Counted from the stretch's first letter, positions 16,324 through 25,342 are shown. The stretch: 64,000 nucleotides of DNA from Halobacillus litoralis (GCF_009856415.1 NZ_WMEZ01000002.1:620001-684000), one strand, 5' to 3'. Numbers and translations are program-made. Notes: generated by a model from the sequence alone, not told the origin.

Positions 16324-16836
16324 TTGGCACAAAAGAAACCGCAAATGGGCGGACAGGGTCAGGGGCAAGGTCAAGGACAGCCAATGTATGGCGGCCAATC
16401 CTCCCCGTATTACGGCCAAAACCCGTATATGCAATACTATCCAAGTGCACAGATGCACCAAGGAGTGCTGCCGCCGCAAATGCAGCAAGGCGGTTTACAA
16501 GTTCCACAAATGCAGCAAGGGCAATCAAAAGGAGTCAACCCTCCGAATATGTTACCTTCCGAAGAATCATACATTGAAAACATCTTACGCTTGAATGCCG
16601 GAAAGACTGCCACGGTGTATATGACTTTTGAAAACAACGACCAGTGGAACGCTAAAGTTTTCAAAGGAATCGTTGAAGCCGCAGGAAGAGACCACATCAT
16701 TCTCAGTGATCCTCAAACAGGGAAACGTTATTTACTCTTAATGGTCTATCTTGATTACATTACATTCGACGAGGAAATCAACTATAACTACCCATTTGGC
16801 ACCGGTCAAGGAATGACCAACTATCAACCCCGTTAA
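16324..16836 (+). CDS. gerQ: Spore coat protein GerQ
   Basis: A spore coat protein needed for CwlJ localisation and cross-linked by transglutaminase Tgl in B. subtilis. It has 170 residues: a Gln/Gly/Pro-rich N-terminal region (to about residue 75), which offers many possible cross-linking glutamines, and a conserved C-terminal domain starting near PSEESYIENILRLN. The TTG at 16324 has AAGGAG 8 bases upstream; the GTG nine bases earlier overlaps the ribosome-binding site. It is 22 bases after cwlJ and forms one operon with it. Confidence 0.95.
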   Translation: MAQKKPQMGGQGQGQGQGQPMYGGQSSPYYGQNPYMQYYPSAQMHQGVLPPQMQQGGLQVPQMQQGQSKGVNPPNMLPSEESYIENILRLNAGKTATVYMTFENNDQWNAKVFKGIVEAAGRDHIILSDPQTGKRYLLLMVYLDYITFDEEINYNYPFGTGQGMTNYQPR

Positions 16837-16842
16837 TGAAGC

Positions 16843-16873
16843 AAAAAACTCGCTATTTCGGTAGCGAGTTTTT
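16843..16873 (+). terminator. Intrinsic terminator of cwlJ-gerQ
   Basis: ACTCGCTA/TAGCGAGT with a TTTCGG loop, an upstream A tract and a downstream T tract. Confidence 0.93.
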
Positions 16874-16925
16874 CATTTCCATATTCAAAATTACTGGCTG
16901 AATGCCAAAAGAAAAGGGTGTGCAG

Positions 16926-17174
16926 ATGCGACCTCCATATGAGAGTTACCAAAGAGCCCAGTTAGGTGCCCTTTTGTTAGCTGTAGTTCTTGCCGTGGTC
17001 GGTTTATTCCAACTCGAACACCAATGGATCATCTTACTCATGTTCTATGTTCTAGCAGGGAGCTTTGCCCTGGAAGGTATGCTCGAGATGAAACGTCAGC
17101 AAAAAGTAAATGCTATCATTCAACTATTGAGAGCGGTCATTCTGCTATTTTTCACAACGATCCTTTACTTTTAG
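16926..17174 (+). CDS. Small membrane protein
   Basis: An 82-residue protein with three hydrophobic segments (about residues 12-28, 33-50 and 63-82) and a short polar N-terminus. I do not recognise the family. The ATG at 16926 is preceded by AAGGG at a fair distance; the ATG eight codons upstream lacks a ribosome-binding site. It is convergent with the DUF423 gene, with only three bases between them. Confidence 0.65.
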   Translation: MRPPYESYQRAQLGALLLAVVLAVVGLFQLEHQWIILLMFYVLAGSFALEGMLEMKRQQKVNAIIQLLRAVILLFFTTILYF

Positions 17175-17177
17175 TAA

Positions 17178-17546
17178 TTAAATATATTTAACGACAGCAT
17201 AGCCCAGCAAAATCCAGCCGATCAAAAATGACAGACCTCCAAGCGGAGTAATCATAGCAAACATTTTGATTCCAGACGTAGCATAGATATAAAGACTTCC
17301 TGAAAAAAGCAGGATGCCTATGAAGAAGAACCAGCCTGCACCTGTCATGACACCGGTCTGGATTTTGCTCATCAATAGAGCAGTGACGAATAAAGCCATC
17401 GTATGGAACATTTGATAATCAACGGCTTTCCCCCATTGATCCAGTCCTTTCTCGGAGACTTTCCCTTCAAGCCCATGCGCACCGAAGGCACCTAAAGCAA
17501 CGGCTAAAAATCCATTAATGACGGCTAAAATTAATAAAAGCTTCAT
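17178..17546 (-). CDS. ywdK: DUF423 family membrane protein (YwdK-like)
   Basis: A 122-residue integral membrane protein with four hydrophobic segments, of the DUF423 family. The N-terminal AVALGAFGAHGLEGKVSEK is diagnostic and is followed by QMFHTMALFVTALL. The function is not known. B. subtilis ywdK lies in the same neighbourhood next to gerQ. It is encoded just downstream of the YwdI-like gene and probably forms an operon with it. Confidence 0.9.
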   Translation of the reverse strand: MKLLLILAVINGFLAVALGAFGAHGLEGKVSEKGLDQWGKAVDYQMFHTMALFVTALLMSKIQTGVMTGAGWFFFIGILLFSGSLYIYATSGIKMFAMITPLGGLSFLIGWILLGYAVVKYI

Positions 17547-17558
17547 TTCTTTTCCCCC

Positions 17559-17858
17559 TTAAAAATCGAAAATGGAAGACCCATTGGCCTCATCATGGTC
17601 GATTTTTGTTTCTTTGTTCTCTTTTTGGACGGGCTCAGGGTTGCCTGCTCCCATCATCTTGCGGATTTCTTCGACGGTGGGTTCCTGAACGGCCGCCGGC
17701 GAACGTTGGGTACTTGTCTCATCCTCTAACAGTAAGTCAGCAAGTAATTTCACAGAGCGCACATGCTCCCTCACTTTTTGCTCATTCCCATGCTGCAGCA
17801 TCGCTTCCTGTATCTCACTGGACATCTTTTTCAAGACGGTTTCGTTGGTGATTGCCAT
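17559..17858 (-). CDS. ywdI: YwdI family protein (DUF5327)
   Basis: A 99-residue soluble, mainly helical protein of the YwdI/DUF5327 family. The N-terminal MAITNETVLKKMSSEIQEA and the internal VREHVRSVKLLADLLLE match the family pattern; the C-terminus is acidic and low in complexity. The function is unknown. It lies 13 bases upstream of the DUF423 gene on the same strand. Confidence 0.85.
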   Translation of the reverse strand: MAITNETVLKKMSSEIQEAMLQHGNEQKVREHVRSVKLLADLLLEDETSTQRSPAAVQEPTVEEIRKMMGAGNPEPVQKENKETKIDHDEANGSSIFDF

Positions 17859-18000
17859 AGATCGTTTTCTCCTTTTCCATAAAAGATGGTTCTCTGTCGT
17901 AGTTTAACACGTTCCCCTTTCCCCTGTCCTTCTCTCTCCTGCAGTTTCATCAAATGTTAAAAAGTTACCTCGCAAAATCCCTCTAATTAATCTTCCAGAT

Positions 18001-18682
18001 AAGCTCCCTATTCTTGAAGACTCAGTTCCGAGATGTTTGTTGGAGTTTAGGGGCGGGCGGTGAGCCTCCTCAGGCTACGCCTTCCGGGGTCTCACCTGTC
18101 CCACACGTCCTTTTAGTTATCCGGTTCCCGCGCCTAGCGGCTAGTGAGACTTCCCTCGCTTCTGTACGATAAGTCAACATCGAATCGCTACGCTCACCGT
18201 GTTTCCTTTATCTCCGCCAGCTCAGTCCAGTCCATACGCCGCTGACCAAGGCGCCTCCACACTTAAAAATAGGAGTCTCACCGTTTCTCTCCGCCCCTTT
18301 ACCATATAAGCGTCTCTAAACTCCTCCCAAAACAAGCAACTTTCGAGCGTAATAGAAGTTGTTGGAATCACTCTTAAAACAGCAACACTTATATTCTGAA
18401 GATTGCTATAGGGCCCTTTTCAAATAGAAAGCAGTTGTTTCGGAAGATGCTGCTACTGTGTATGTGGGGGCGTTTCTCACCTACTTCAAATGGGGTGGTT
18501 GGGAAGCTGCGAGACTCCCGTGGGAGAAGGAGATAGGCGAGATCCCGCAGGACGTAGTCCGAGGAAGCTCGGCGCTCCCCCACAGGAAAGCGAGTTGCTT
18601 CCCAGCCACCCCTGACGCTCATCCTAAGCAACGAACCCCGAAACATCTCAAAATCTAGTCTTACACAAGACTGCCATATTCT
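18001..18682. repeat. Composite intergenic repeat B
   Basis: Occupies most of the gene-free stretch 17859-18757; I see nothing clear in 17859-18000. Left outer end AAGCTCCCTATTCTT then GAAGACTC (18016); right end TAGTCTTA (18656) then CTGCCATATT. The left unit is type 1a with a degenerate closing arm (GTCTCTAAAC, 18312) and a 160-bp inserted module. The right unit is type 2, from a degenerate GGGGGCGTTTC (18466) to AACGAACCCC (18630-18639). Compared with copy C, about 30 bp between two GGGGC direct repeats near 18050 are missing. Confidence 0.9.
18111..18270. repeat. 160-bp module inside repeat B
   Basis: Sits between CACACGTCC and AGGAGTCTCACC of the type 1a unit, where copies A and D have only a few bases. 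The same module, nearly identical and inverted, occurs at 21842-22001 in copy C. It has no open reading frame that looks real. Confidence 0.85.
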
Positions 18683-18710
18683 TTAATATGTAACTGTCAA
18701 AAATCGAACT

Positions 18711-18746
18711 ATAAAAAAGAACCCCGACGAAATGGTCGAGGTTCTT
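18711..18746 (-). terminator. Intrinsic terminator of the SNF symporter gene
   Basis: The stem AAGAACC(T)CGAC/GTCG(G)GGTTCTT, followed on the minus strand by TTTTTTAT, lies 11 bases past the stop. Confidence 0.88.
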
Positions 18747-18757
18747 GGGTTCTGAAT

Positions 18758-20101
18758 TTATAGGGAGATGACTCCGATTTGGTTTAAGAAGATCAAAATG
18801 ATCATGACTGGGGCAATGAACTTGACGATTATGAACCATACGTTGCCAAGCAGCCCATTTTTCATATCGGTAGCTTCCAATGCTTCAGACTTCTTAAAGT
18901 ACCAGCCTACAAGAAGGGCCATAGATAGACCACCAAGTGGAAGCAGGATGTTGGAGGCAATATAATCCATCGAGTCAAGGATATTCAAGTCTCCGATCGG
19001 TGTGACGCCTGACCATAAGCCAAAGCCAAGGGAAACGCCAATTCCGAGTACAAACATGATGGATCCTACCAACACACTTGTAGCAAAACGCGTCCAGCCG
19101 AAAGCTCTCATAAAGTAAGCGGTCGGTACTTCCAGTATAGATACAGATGATGATAAGGATGCCAGTATTAGGGCGAAGAAGAACACAAGTCCGATGATTC
19201 CGCCAAATGGCATCTGCTCAAAAATACTTGGAAGTGTTATAAATACAAGAGGCGGGCCTGAACTTGGATCAATCCCAAATGCAAACACTGCCGGGAAAAT
19301 CACAACACCTGAAATGATAGCGAAAAATGTATCCATGATCCCGATGCCAAGGGTTGCACTCGGCAACTTGTTTTCTTTTTTCAAATAACTGCCGTATGTC
19401 AGCATGGCTCCCATCCCAAGGCTCAAGGAGAAAAAGGCCTGCCCCAGGGCTGCTATATAAATGGAAGGATTGCTAAACGCCGTCCAGTCCGGCTGGAATA
19501 AGAATTTCAAACCTTCTGAAGCTCCATCCAAAGAAAGGCTGAAGACCGCAAGACCAATTAAAATGATAGCCAGCAATGGCATGAAAATCTTGTTTGCCGC
19601 TTCAATCCCTTTCTTAACACCGCTCAATACAATGACAATGGTTAGGATCATGAATAGTGCCGTCCAAGCAATCGGATGCCAGGAGTGGCTGATAAATTGA
19701 CCAAACGCCCCTTCATAACCAACCTCAGGCGAAGTAAAGAATGAACCATTGATATAATTCCAAAAATAAAAGATCGCCCATCCGGCTACTACAGCATAGA
19801 ATCCTAAAATCAAGAAAGCACTAGCAATACCAAAGAACCCCGTCAAATACCAGGGAGTCTTAGGAGCAAGTTTTTGGAATGAACCGACCACGTCGCTCGC
19901 TGCTTTCCTTCCAATACTAACTTCAGTCAATAACAGGGGTACACCGATTAAGAGTACAAATAATAAATACAAGATTAAAAAGGCGCCTCCACCATTATTA
20001 CCTGCTACGAAGGAGAATCTCCATATATTTCCGAGCCCGACAGCTGATCCCATCGCGGCAAGCATAAAGCCCAGCTTCGTCCCCCACTGTTCTCTCGCCA
20101 T
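18758..20101 (-). CDS. Sodium-dependent transporter, SNF (NSS) family
   Basis: A Na+-coupled symporter of the neurotransmitter:sodium symporter family with a LeuT-type fold, probably for amino acids or a related solute. It has 447 residues and about 11-12 membrane segments. The N-terminal MGSAVGLGNIWRFSF, with the substrate- and Na+-binding unwound helix 1, and NNGGGAFLILYLL are diagnostic. The ATG at 20101 follows GAGGAG; the GTG two codons earlier is less likely. The substrate cannot be read from the sequence. Confidence 0.93.
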   Translation of the reverse strand: MAREQWGTKLGFMLAAMGSAVGLGNIWRFSFVAGNNGGGAFLILYLLFVLLIGVPLLLTEVSIGRKAASDVVGSFQKLAPKTPWYLTGFFGIASAFLILGFYAVVAGWAIFYFWNYINGSFFTSPEVGYEGAFGQFISHSWHPIAWTALFMILTIVIVLSGVKKGIEAANKIFMPLLAIILIGLAVFSLSLDGASEGLKFLFQPDWTAFSNPSIYIAALGQAFFSLSLGMGAMLTYGSYLKKENKLPSATLGIGIMDTFFAIISGVVIFPAVFAFGIDPSSGPPLVFITLPSIFEQMPFGGIIGLVFFFALILASLSSSVSILEVPTAYFMRAFGWTRFATSVLVGSIMFVLGIGVSLGFGLWSGVTPIGDLNILDSMDYIASNILLPLGGLSMALLVGWYFKKSEALEATDMKNGLLGNVWFIIVKFIAPVMIILIFLNQIGVISL

Positions 20102-20227
20102 ACTCACTCAACTCCTCTCACTCATTCATCTTTTTCAGCCGCTCTCTTTTATTCGGCTTAGTGAAATATTCATCAGCATACCATAGAATGAGCGAGTGTA
20201 AATACATATTCTGAAATTTCATTTAAT

Positions 20228-20446
20228 TTACAGTCGATAATCAATCACGGAAGGGTTTCCAGCTTGATTATTCATCTTTTTTTGATTCTTTTCAGCAAAT
20301 TGCAAGCATTCTGTGCCTGTCGATTTCAAAACGTATGCAGAAGGCATCTCTTTCGTTTTAAAGCCATATGCCTCGCACGCTCTCGGAAAAGCTGGGTTCC
20401 AAGTTGTACGAAAATGCTTGCAACGGAAGCAGTTGACCTTTTTCAT
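20228..20446 (-). CDS. Small cysteine-containing protein
   Basis: A 72-residue protein with the pattern VNCFRCKHF, RACEAYGF and TECLQFAE, giving four Cys that could bind a metal. Similar small proteins are often labelled uracil-DNA glycosylase in databases, but nothing here resembles that fold, so I do not assign it. I chose the ATG at 20446 because of the upstream AGGAGAGAGGG; 13 extra upstream codons are unsupported. Confidence 0.75.
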   Translation of the reverse strand: MKKVNCFRCKHFRTTWNPAFPRACEAYGFKTKEMPSAYVLKSTGTECLQFAEKNQKKMNNQAGNPSVIDYRL

Positions 20447-20519
20447 ATCGACCCTCTCTCCTGGCAAATGATATGGTAGAATCATAGCACAGCTAAAGCC
20501 CGTTCTCTAGGAGGCTATT

Positions 20520-21236
20520 ATGGAAGCATGGTTTAGTGAACAAATTGACCAAACCTTTACTACATTCGGTACCAGCCATACATGGATGCTCTTCATTTAT
20601 TTGGTTGTTTCTGTAGTAATCCTTTTGATGCATCAAACCTTAAGAAATTCCACTGTCCTGCATAACCTTGTGCGTTTCAGTTTATTATTTTTGCTGATTT
20701 CATCTGAAATCAGCTACCAAACCTGGACAATCATGCACGGTCTCTGGATGGAAGGGAGCCACCTTCCCCTCCATTTATGTGGGATCGCTTCTTTATTAGG
20801 TGTGGTCGCACTCCTTACTTACCACCCAAAACTAATTAAGATCACTTTTTTCATTGGGATCCTGCCAGCAGCCATTGCCCTGGTCACCCCTGATATCCCT
20901 CATGGATATGAGCACTTCCGCTTTTGGAAGTTTTTTGTGCATCACATGGCCATCTCCTGGACAAGTCTCTTTTTGATTGTATCGACAAAAGTCACGATTA
21001 GAGGGAAAGACTTGGTTGAAACTTTTTTCTATTTGATCATCTACAGTGTGTTCATCTTTATTTTCAATACTTTCTTCCAAACCAATTATTTGTACTTGAA
21101 CGGGCCACCCATTGCAGGAACCCCTCTGGACTGGATGGGAGAAGGTATCATGTATTATATCAGTCTAGTCTTAACAGCGTTCTTCGTTTTTTTCCTTATG
21201 TATTTCCTTTACAAGCTCATCAAGAAAACTAGATAG
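20520..21236 (+). CDS. ywaF: YwaF family integral membrane protein (TIGR02206)
   Basis: A 238-residue membrane protein with about seven hydrophobic segments. The central LPLHLCGIASLLGV and WKFFVHHMAISWTSLF, and the C-terminal NGPPIAGTPLDWMGEG, are typical of the TIGR02206/YwaF group. The function is unknown. AGGAGG lies 5 bases before the ATG. It is transcribed towards repeat C. Confidence 0.88.
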   Translation: MEAWFSEQIDQTFTTFGTSHTWMLFIYLVVSVVILLMHQTLRNSTVLHNLVRFSLLFLLISSEISYQTWTIMHGLWMEGSHLPLHLCGIASLLGVVALLTYHPKLIKITFFIGILPAAIALVTPDIPHGYEHFRFWKFFVHHMAISWTSLFLIVSTKVTIRGKDLVETFFYLIIYSVFIFIFNTFFQTNYLYLNGPPIAGTPLDWMGEGIMYYISLVLTAFFVFFLMYFLYKLIKKTR

Positions 21237-21256
21237 ACGACTCCCCCACCACTATT

Positions 21257-22126
21257 CAATATAATGGCAGGATTGTGTAAGACTTGATTTCGAGACATTT
21301 ATTGTGTGGATGGGGCTACGGGGAATGAGTCGCTTTCCGTGGGAGCGCGGTGAGCCTCCTCGGACTGCTTCCTGTGGGGTCTCACCATGCACTTTTTTCC
21401 CACAGGAGTCTTCCCATTCCCCTCCGCCCCTTGGCTAAATCTGTTTCTCGAAACCACTTCTCGGCAACTCCGCTTACAAGCTTAAGTGAAGTGAATGATA
21501 TAAAGTACTCTCCAGTGATGATTCTGAGAGTGAAAGCCTGGTACAGAGCACTTTATTCCTGTTATTGGGTTGGAGTTGGAAGACCTCCCATCTTGTTGTT
21601 ATAGGGGTTCGTTTCTCGCATACTCGAATGGGGGTAACGAACCCCTATACCGAGGGAGACTGTCTTCCACTTTCCTGGTATTATATGCATGAAAAGCTCT
21701 ATAGCAATCTTTACGCACCCGAAATAGCTACCATGGGAGTTAGTTTTTCTTCTGTTTTCACTGTGGTAAAAGCTGATTATTCTGGATGTGGTTTCAAGAC
21801 ACTAATATGGTAAAGGGGCGGAGGAAAACGGTGAGACTCCTATTTTTAAGTGTGGAGGCGCCTTGGTCAGCGGCGTATGGACTGGACTGAGCTGGCGGAG
21901 ATAAAGGAAACACGAAGAGCGTAGCGATTCGATGTTGACTTATCGTACAGAAGCGAGGGAAGTCTCACTAGCCGCTAGGCGCGGGAACCGGATAACTAAA
22001 AGGACGTGTGGGACAGGTGAGACCCCGGAAGGCGTAGCCTGAGGAGGCTCACCGCCCGCCCCATGGAAAGCGAACGGTTTCCCGGAGCCCCTAAACTCCA
22101 ACAAACACCTCGAAACTGAGTCTTCC
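21257..22126. repeat. Composite intergenic repeat C
   Basis: Fills the gene-free stretch 21237-22142 between convergent ywaF and ctaE. Left unit: type 1b, TTTCGAGAC (21288-21296) to TCTCGAAA (21446-21453), preceded by the ATGGCAGGATTGT outer end. Spacer class Y (about 21480-21600) recurs inverted in copy F. Middle: a tiny type 2 remnant, 21601-21648, with 13-bp perfect inverted ends ATAGGGGTTCGTT/AACGAACCCCTAT. Then the class X spacer shared with copy A (inverted). Right unit: type 1a, inverted, 21789-22117, holding the 160-bp module and ending with GAGTCTTC (22118-22125). Confidence 0.9.
21842..22001. repeat. 160-bp module inside repeat C
   Basis: An inverted copy of the module at 18111-18270; the most visible difference is TTC for ACC in the centre. 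With the flanking type 1a sequence it makes about 260 bp of near-identical inverted sequence shared by copies B and C. Confidence 0.85.
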
Positions 22127-22142
22127 AAAAATAGTTTTGATA

Positions 22143-22715
22143 TCAGAATAGGTAGGGTGCGTAGACGATGAGGATGATCAGCACCCAGATGACATCGACG
22201 AAATGCCAGTAATAGTTGAAGATTTTGTGTTTTTCTTTGAATAAAGCTCTCGGCATCGTCTGCTTGAACTGGACCATCAAAAGAATCATCCATACCAGCC
22301 CAAATGCAACGTGTGAGGCATGAAGTCCAACGAGTACATAAAAGGAAGCGAGGAAGTTGTTCATCGTAAGGGTGTAGCCTTCGCTCCAGTACTTGTAGAA
22401 TTCATGAACTTCCAATCCCATAAAAATGCTCCCGAGCAGGAAAGTCGTACCGAGCCCGATCCAAATCTTTAAACGGTTCCAATTTTCTAACCCACTCTCC
22501 GCTATTAGTAAGGTACCGCTGCTTGAAAGAAGGAAAATGGATGTCAATACGACGGTTCGCAGCTCGTACACTTCTGTTGGATCGGCCCCTCTTGGTGATG
22601 GGGTGTAAAGGATATAGGTGGCGAACAACGTCGCAAACATGATTGCTTCGACGACCAAGTAGAGGAAGAAACCAAGCCGTTTGTCATTGAATAACACCTC
22701 TGACGTCTGCTTCAT
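22143..22715 (-). CDS. ctaE: Cytochrome c oxidase subunit III
   Basis: A membrane subunit of a haem-copper oxidase, 190 residues with five membrane segments, as in bacterial short-form subunit III. Recognisable stretches are FLYLVVEAIMFATLFATYIL, FLGSIFMGLEVHEFYKYW-like text and LVGLHASHVAFGL near the centre. The ATG at 22715 overlaps the TGA of the subunit I gene as ATGA. Third gene of the operon; no subunit IV gene follows before repeat C. Confidence 0.95.
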   Translation of the reverse strand: MKQTSEVLFNDKRLGFFLYLVVEAIMFATLFATYILYTPSPRGADPTEVYELRTVVLTSIFLLSSSGTLLIAESGLENWNRLKIWIGLGTTFLLGSIFMGLEVHEFYKYWSEGYTLTMNNFLASFYVLVGLHASHVAFGLVWMILLMVQFKQTMPRALFKEKHKIFNYYWHFVDVIWVLIILIVYAPYLF

Positions 22716-24619
22716 GACTCTTCCTCCTTTCGATACACAGCTTTCCTTTCATCATGGAACACACGGTAGATAAAGAAACCTAGCGCAGCGACGCCACCCA
22801 TCACCTGAATCCAAACCCAGCCGTATATGAACCCTACACTCATGACGATCAAGACACCTGCGAGCAGGACAGGAGCGACTGTTTGAATAGCGATTGGACT
22901 AGGTCTAGGCTCTTCGGCTTTTGGAAGCCTCTTTCTTTCTACTTTGCTATACCAGTACGCATCGATGGAATTTATTTTCGGAATCGTTTGGAAAGGATGC
23001 TCAGGCGCCGGGGATCCGACGGTCCATTCCAGCGTCCGCCCATCCCACGGGTCTGCACCCACAGGGTCAGTAAGACGGTGAGTCTTATATAAATTCCAAG
23101 CGACAAATAGCATACTTGCCCCCATCAAAAACGCTCCGATCGTACTGACGAAATTCAATAGGAAAACACCATCTTCCCACGTGTAGGTGTAGACGCGGCG
23201 CGGCATCCCGTTTAAACCAGCAAAATGCTGGGGCATGAATGTCAAATGAAAACCGATGATGAAAAGCCAGAAATGCCATTTGCCCAATTTTTCATCAAGC
23301 ATCTTCCCTGTCATTTTCGGATACCAATAGTAAATGCCTGCAAATGCCCCCAGAATTGTTCCACCAATCATCGTATAGTGAAAATGGGCTACAACGAAAT
23401 ATGAATCATGATATTGGTAGTCAGCCGCTGCTACGGCCAGCATAACCCCTGTTACTCCTCCAATGACAAATGTAGGGATGAACCCTAGTGAAAAGAGCAT
23501 AGGAGTCGTTATTCGGACAACCCCTTTTCGCATCGTAAACAGCCAGTTGAATACTTTGATCCCAGTCGGAACAGCAATTAACATCGTGGTGATGGCAAAG
23601 ATTGAATTGGCCAAGGCGCCAAGTCCAACCGTAAACATGTGGTGCGCCCACACCATAAACCCTAGAAGTCCGATTAGTGCGATCGCAATCACCATGGATG
23701 TGTATCCATACACTCTTTTTCTTGAAAAAGTCGAAATGACATCAGAAAAGATCCCGAAGGCAGGCAGAATCAAAATATACACTTCCGGGTGCCCGAAAAT
23801 CCAGAATAAGTGCTGCCAATACACTGGATCTCCATATTCTCCAAGAAAGAAGCTCGTGCCATAAATACGGTCGAACATCAATAACAACAGGGCTACCGTC
23901 AAGACTGGAAAAGCGATCAAGATAAGAAAAGAAGTAACGAGGGTAGCCCAGGAGAATAAGGGCATCCTTGTCATCTTCATCCCTGGAGCCCGGAGACGGA
24001 TGATGGTGACAATCATATTAATGGCTGTAAAAATCGTACCCAATCCTGACACTTGGAGACCGAATATGTAGTAGTTGTTATTAGGACCTGTAGTGAACGT
24101 ATCTGTGGCTAGAGGCGCATAGGACGTCCACCCGGCATTCGGGGCAGCATTAAAGAAAAAAGCCATATTGAATATAACACCGCCGGATACAAACAACCAG
24201 AAGCTGATCGAATTCAAATAAGGAAATGCAAGATCATTGGCTCCCAACTGAAGAGGTACAGCGATATTCATTAAACCAATCAACAAAGGCATGGAAACGA
24301 AAAAAATCATCACTGTACCGTGCGTCGTAAAAACCTCGTTATACTTTTGAGATTGGAAGACCCAAAAATCATTTTCCGGTATAGCGAGCTGGGTCCGGAT
24401 AAACATGGCATCAATGCCTCCACGGATAAAGAAAACCATGGAAAGCAAAATGTACATCGTTCCAATTTTCCGATTGTCCGTCGTGGTTATGTACTCCCAA
24501 ATCAATGGCCATTTCTTTCTGGTCGTCATCCACCACATCAAGGCTATACCCAAAAGAATAGATACAATCCAGGCTACAACAATGTCCGAAGGAACTTGCC
24601 CTACAAAAGGTACGTTCAT
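22712..24619 (-). CDS. ctaD: Cytochrome c oxidase subunit I
   Basis: The catalytic subunit that binds the low-spin haem, high-spin haem and CuB and pumps protons. It has 635 residues and at least 12 membrane segments plus a C-terminal extension with extra helices. GHPEVY holds a CuB His, the gating Glu and the cross-linked Tyr of A-family oxidases; HHMFTVG holds the other two CuB His; VAHFHYTM holds haem ligands. The ATG at 24619 follows GGGGAAGGGG; a GTG three codons earlier is an alternative. It lies 24 bases after ctaC. Confidence 0.96.
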   Translation of the reverse strand: MNVPFVGQVPSDIVVAWIVSILLGIALMWWMTTRKKWPLIWEYITTTDNRKIGTMYILLSMVFFIRGGIDAMFIRTQLAIPENDFWVFQSQKYNEVFTTHGTVMIFFVSMPLLIGLMNIAVPLQLGANDLAFPYLNSISFWLFVSGGVIFNMAFFFNAAPNAGWTSYAPLATDTFTTGPNNNYYIFGLQVSGLGTIFTAINMIVTIIRLRAPGMKMTRMPLFSWATLVTSFLILIAFPVLTVALLLLMFDRIYGTSFFLGEYGDPVYWQHLFWIFGHPEVYILILPAFGIFSDVISTFSRKRVYGYTSMVIAIALIGLLGFMVWAHHMFTVGLGALANSIFAITTMLIAVPTGIKVFNWLFTMRKGVVRITTPMLFSLGFIPTFVIGGVTGVMLAVAAADYQYHDSYFVVAHFHYTMIGGTILGAFAGIYYWYPKMTGKMLDEKLGKWHFWLFIIGFHLTFMPQHFAGLNGMPRRVYTYTWEDGVFLLNFVSTIGAFLMGASMLFVAWNLYKTHRLTDPVGADPWDGRTLEWTVGSPAPEHPFQTIPKINSIDAYWYSKVERKRLPKAEEPRPSPIAIQTVAPVLLAGVLIVMSVGFIYGWVWIQVMGGVAALGFFIYRVFHDERKAVYRKEEES

Positions 24620-24643
24620 CCCATTCACCCCTTCCCCTCTTGT

Positions 24644-25342
24644 TTATTCTTCTTGCATCCAACTCTCAAAAGCTTCCTGACTGATCACTTTCGTTTCAAA
24701 CCTCATCAGCGTATGTTCCGCTCCGCAAAACTCTGCACACTTCCCCTGATACATCCCCTCTTCACGTGGCTCAAACGATAACCTTGTCTCTTCACCTGGC
24801 AGGACATCAATTTTCCCTGATAAATTCGGAACCCAGAAGGAATGGATGACATCATTAGAGGTCAGGCGGAATTCAACTACCTGATCTACAGGTAAAATAA
24901 GCTCATCATAGGATTCTTTCCCGTTTTCATAAGTGAATTTCCAATTAAACTGCTGACCTACCACTTCGACGATCATGGCGTTGTCCTTAGATCCTTCAGC
25001 TGAACCTGATACTTTCGAGGTTAAATCATATGTAGCTTTTACCGTCGGAACGGCTAAAATCGCAAGTAATAAAATAGGAATGACCGTCCATGTGATTTCC
25101 AGCCATTTGTTTTCTTTTTCGTCTGCTGGAACATCAAATTTTGTCCCCTTTCTTTCACGGAATTTCCTAAGAAAATAGACAAACAAAACGAAGACGACAA
25201 TCAGTACCAGCATCATAATGCCGAAACTCAGATAGATTAGATTCGTCAATGTATCTGCAGTATCGCTTTTTGGGTTCAGTACCCTCATTTGACACCCAGA
25301 CAAGAAAGCGATTACAACAAAGGGCCAGAATAGTTTCTTCAC
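24644..25342 (-). CDS. ctaC: Cytochrome c oxidase subunit II, lipoprotein with CuA site
   Basis: Receives electrons from cytochrome c at the binuclear CuA centre. It has 232 residues with a lipoprotein signal (LSGC, Cys17), two membrane segments and a C-terminal cupredoxin domain. The CuA ligands are visible: His in DVIHSFWVPNL, GKCAEFCGAEH and the Met in LMRFE. Quinol oxidases lack these, so this is a cytochrome c oxidase. No fused cytochrome c domain is present, unlike caa3 subunit II. The start is a GTG at 25342 with GGGAGG 9 bases upstream. First gene of the operon. Confidence 0.95.
   Translation of the reverse strand: MKKLFWPFVVIAFLSGCQMRVLNPKSDTADTLTNLIYLSFGIMMLVLIVVFVLFVYFLRKFRERKGTKFDVPADEKENKWLEITWTVIPILLLAILAVPTVKATYDLTSKVSGSAEGSKDNAMIVEVVGQQFNWKFTYENGKESYDELILPVDQVVEFRLTSNDVIHSFWVPNLSGKIDVLPGEETRLSFEPREEGMYQGKCAEFCGAEHTLMRFETKVISQEAFESWMQEE

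Noticed and set aside
20228-20446. Uracil-DNA glycosylase
   Set aside because: Small Cys-containing proteins of this type often carry that label, but 72 residues cannot form the fold and no catalytic motif is present.
22143-25342. Quinol oxidase (Qox-type) operon
   Set aside because: Subunit II keeps the CuA ligands (C-x3-C, His, Met), which quinol oxidases lack.
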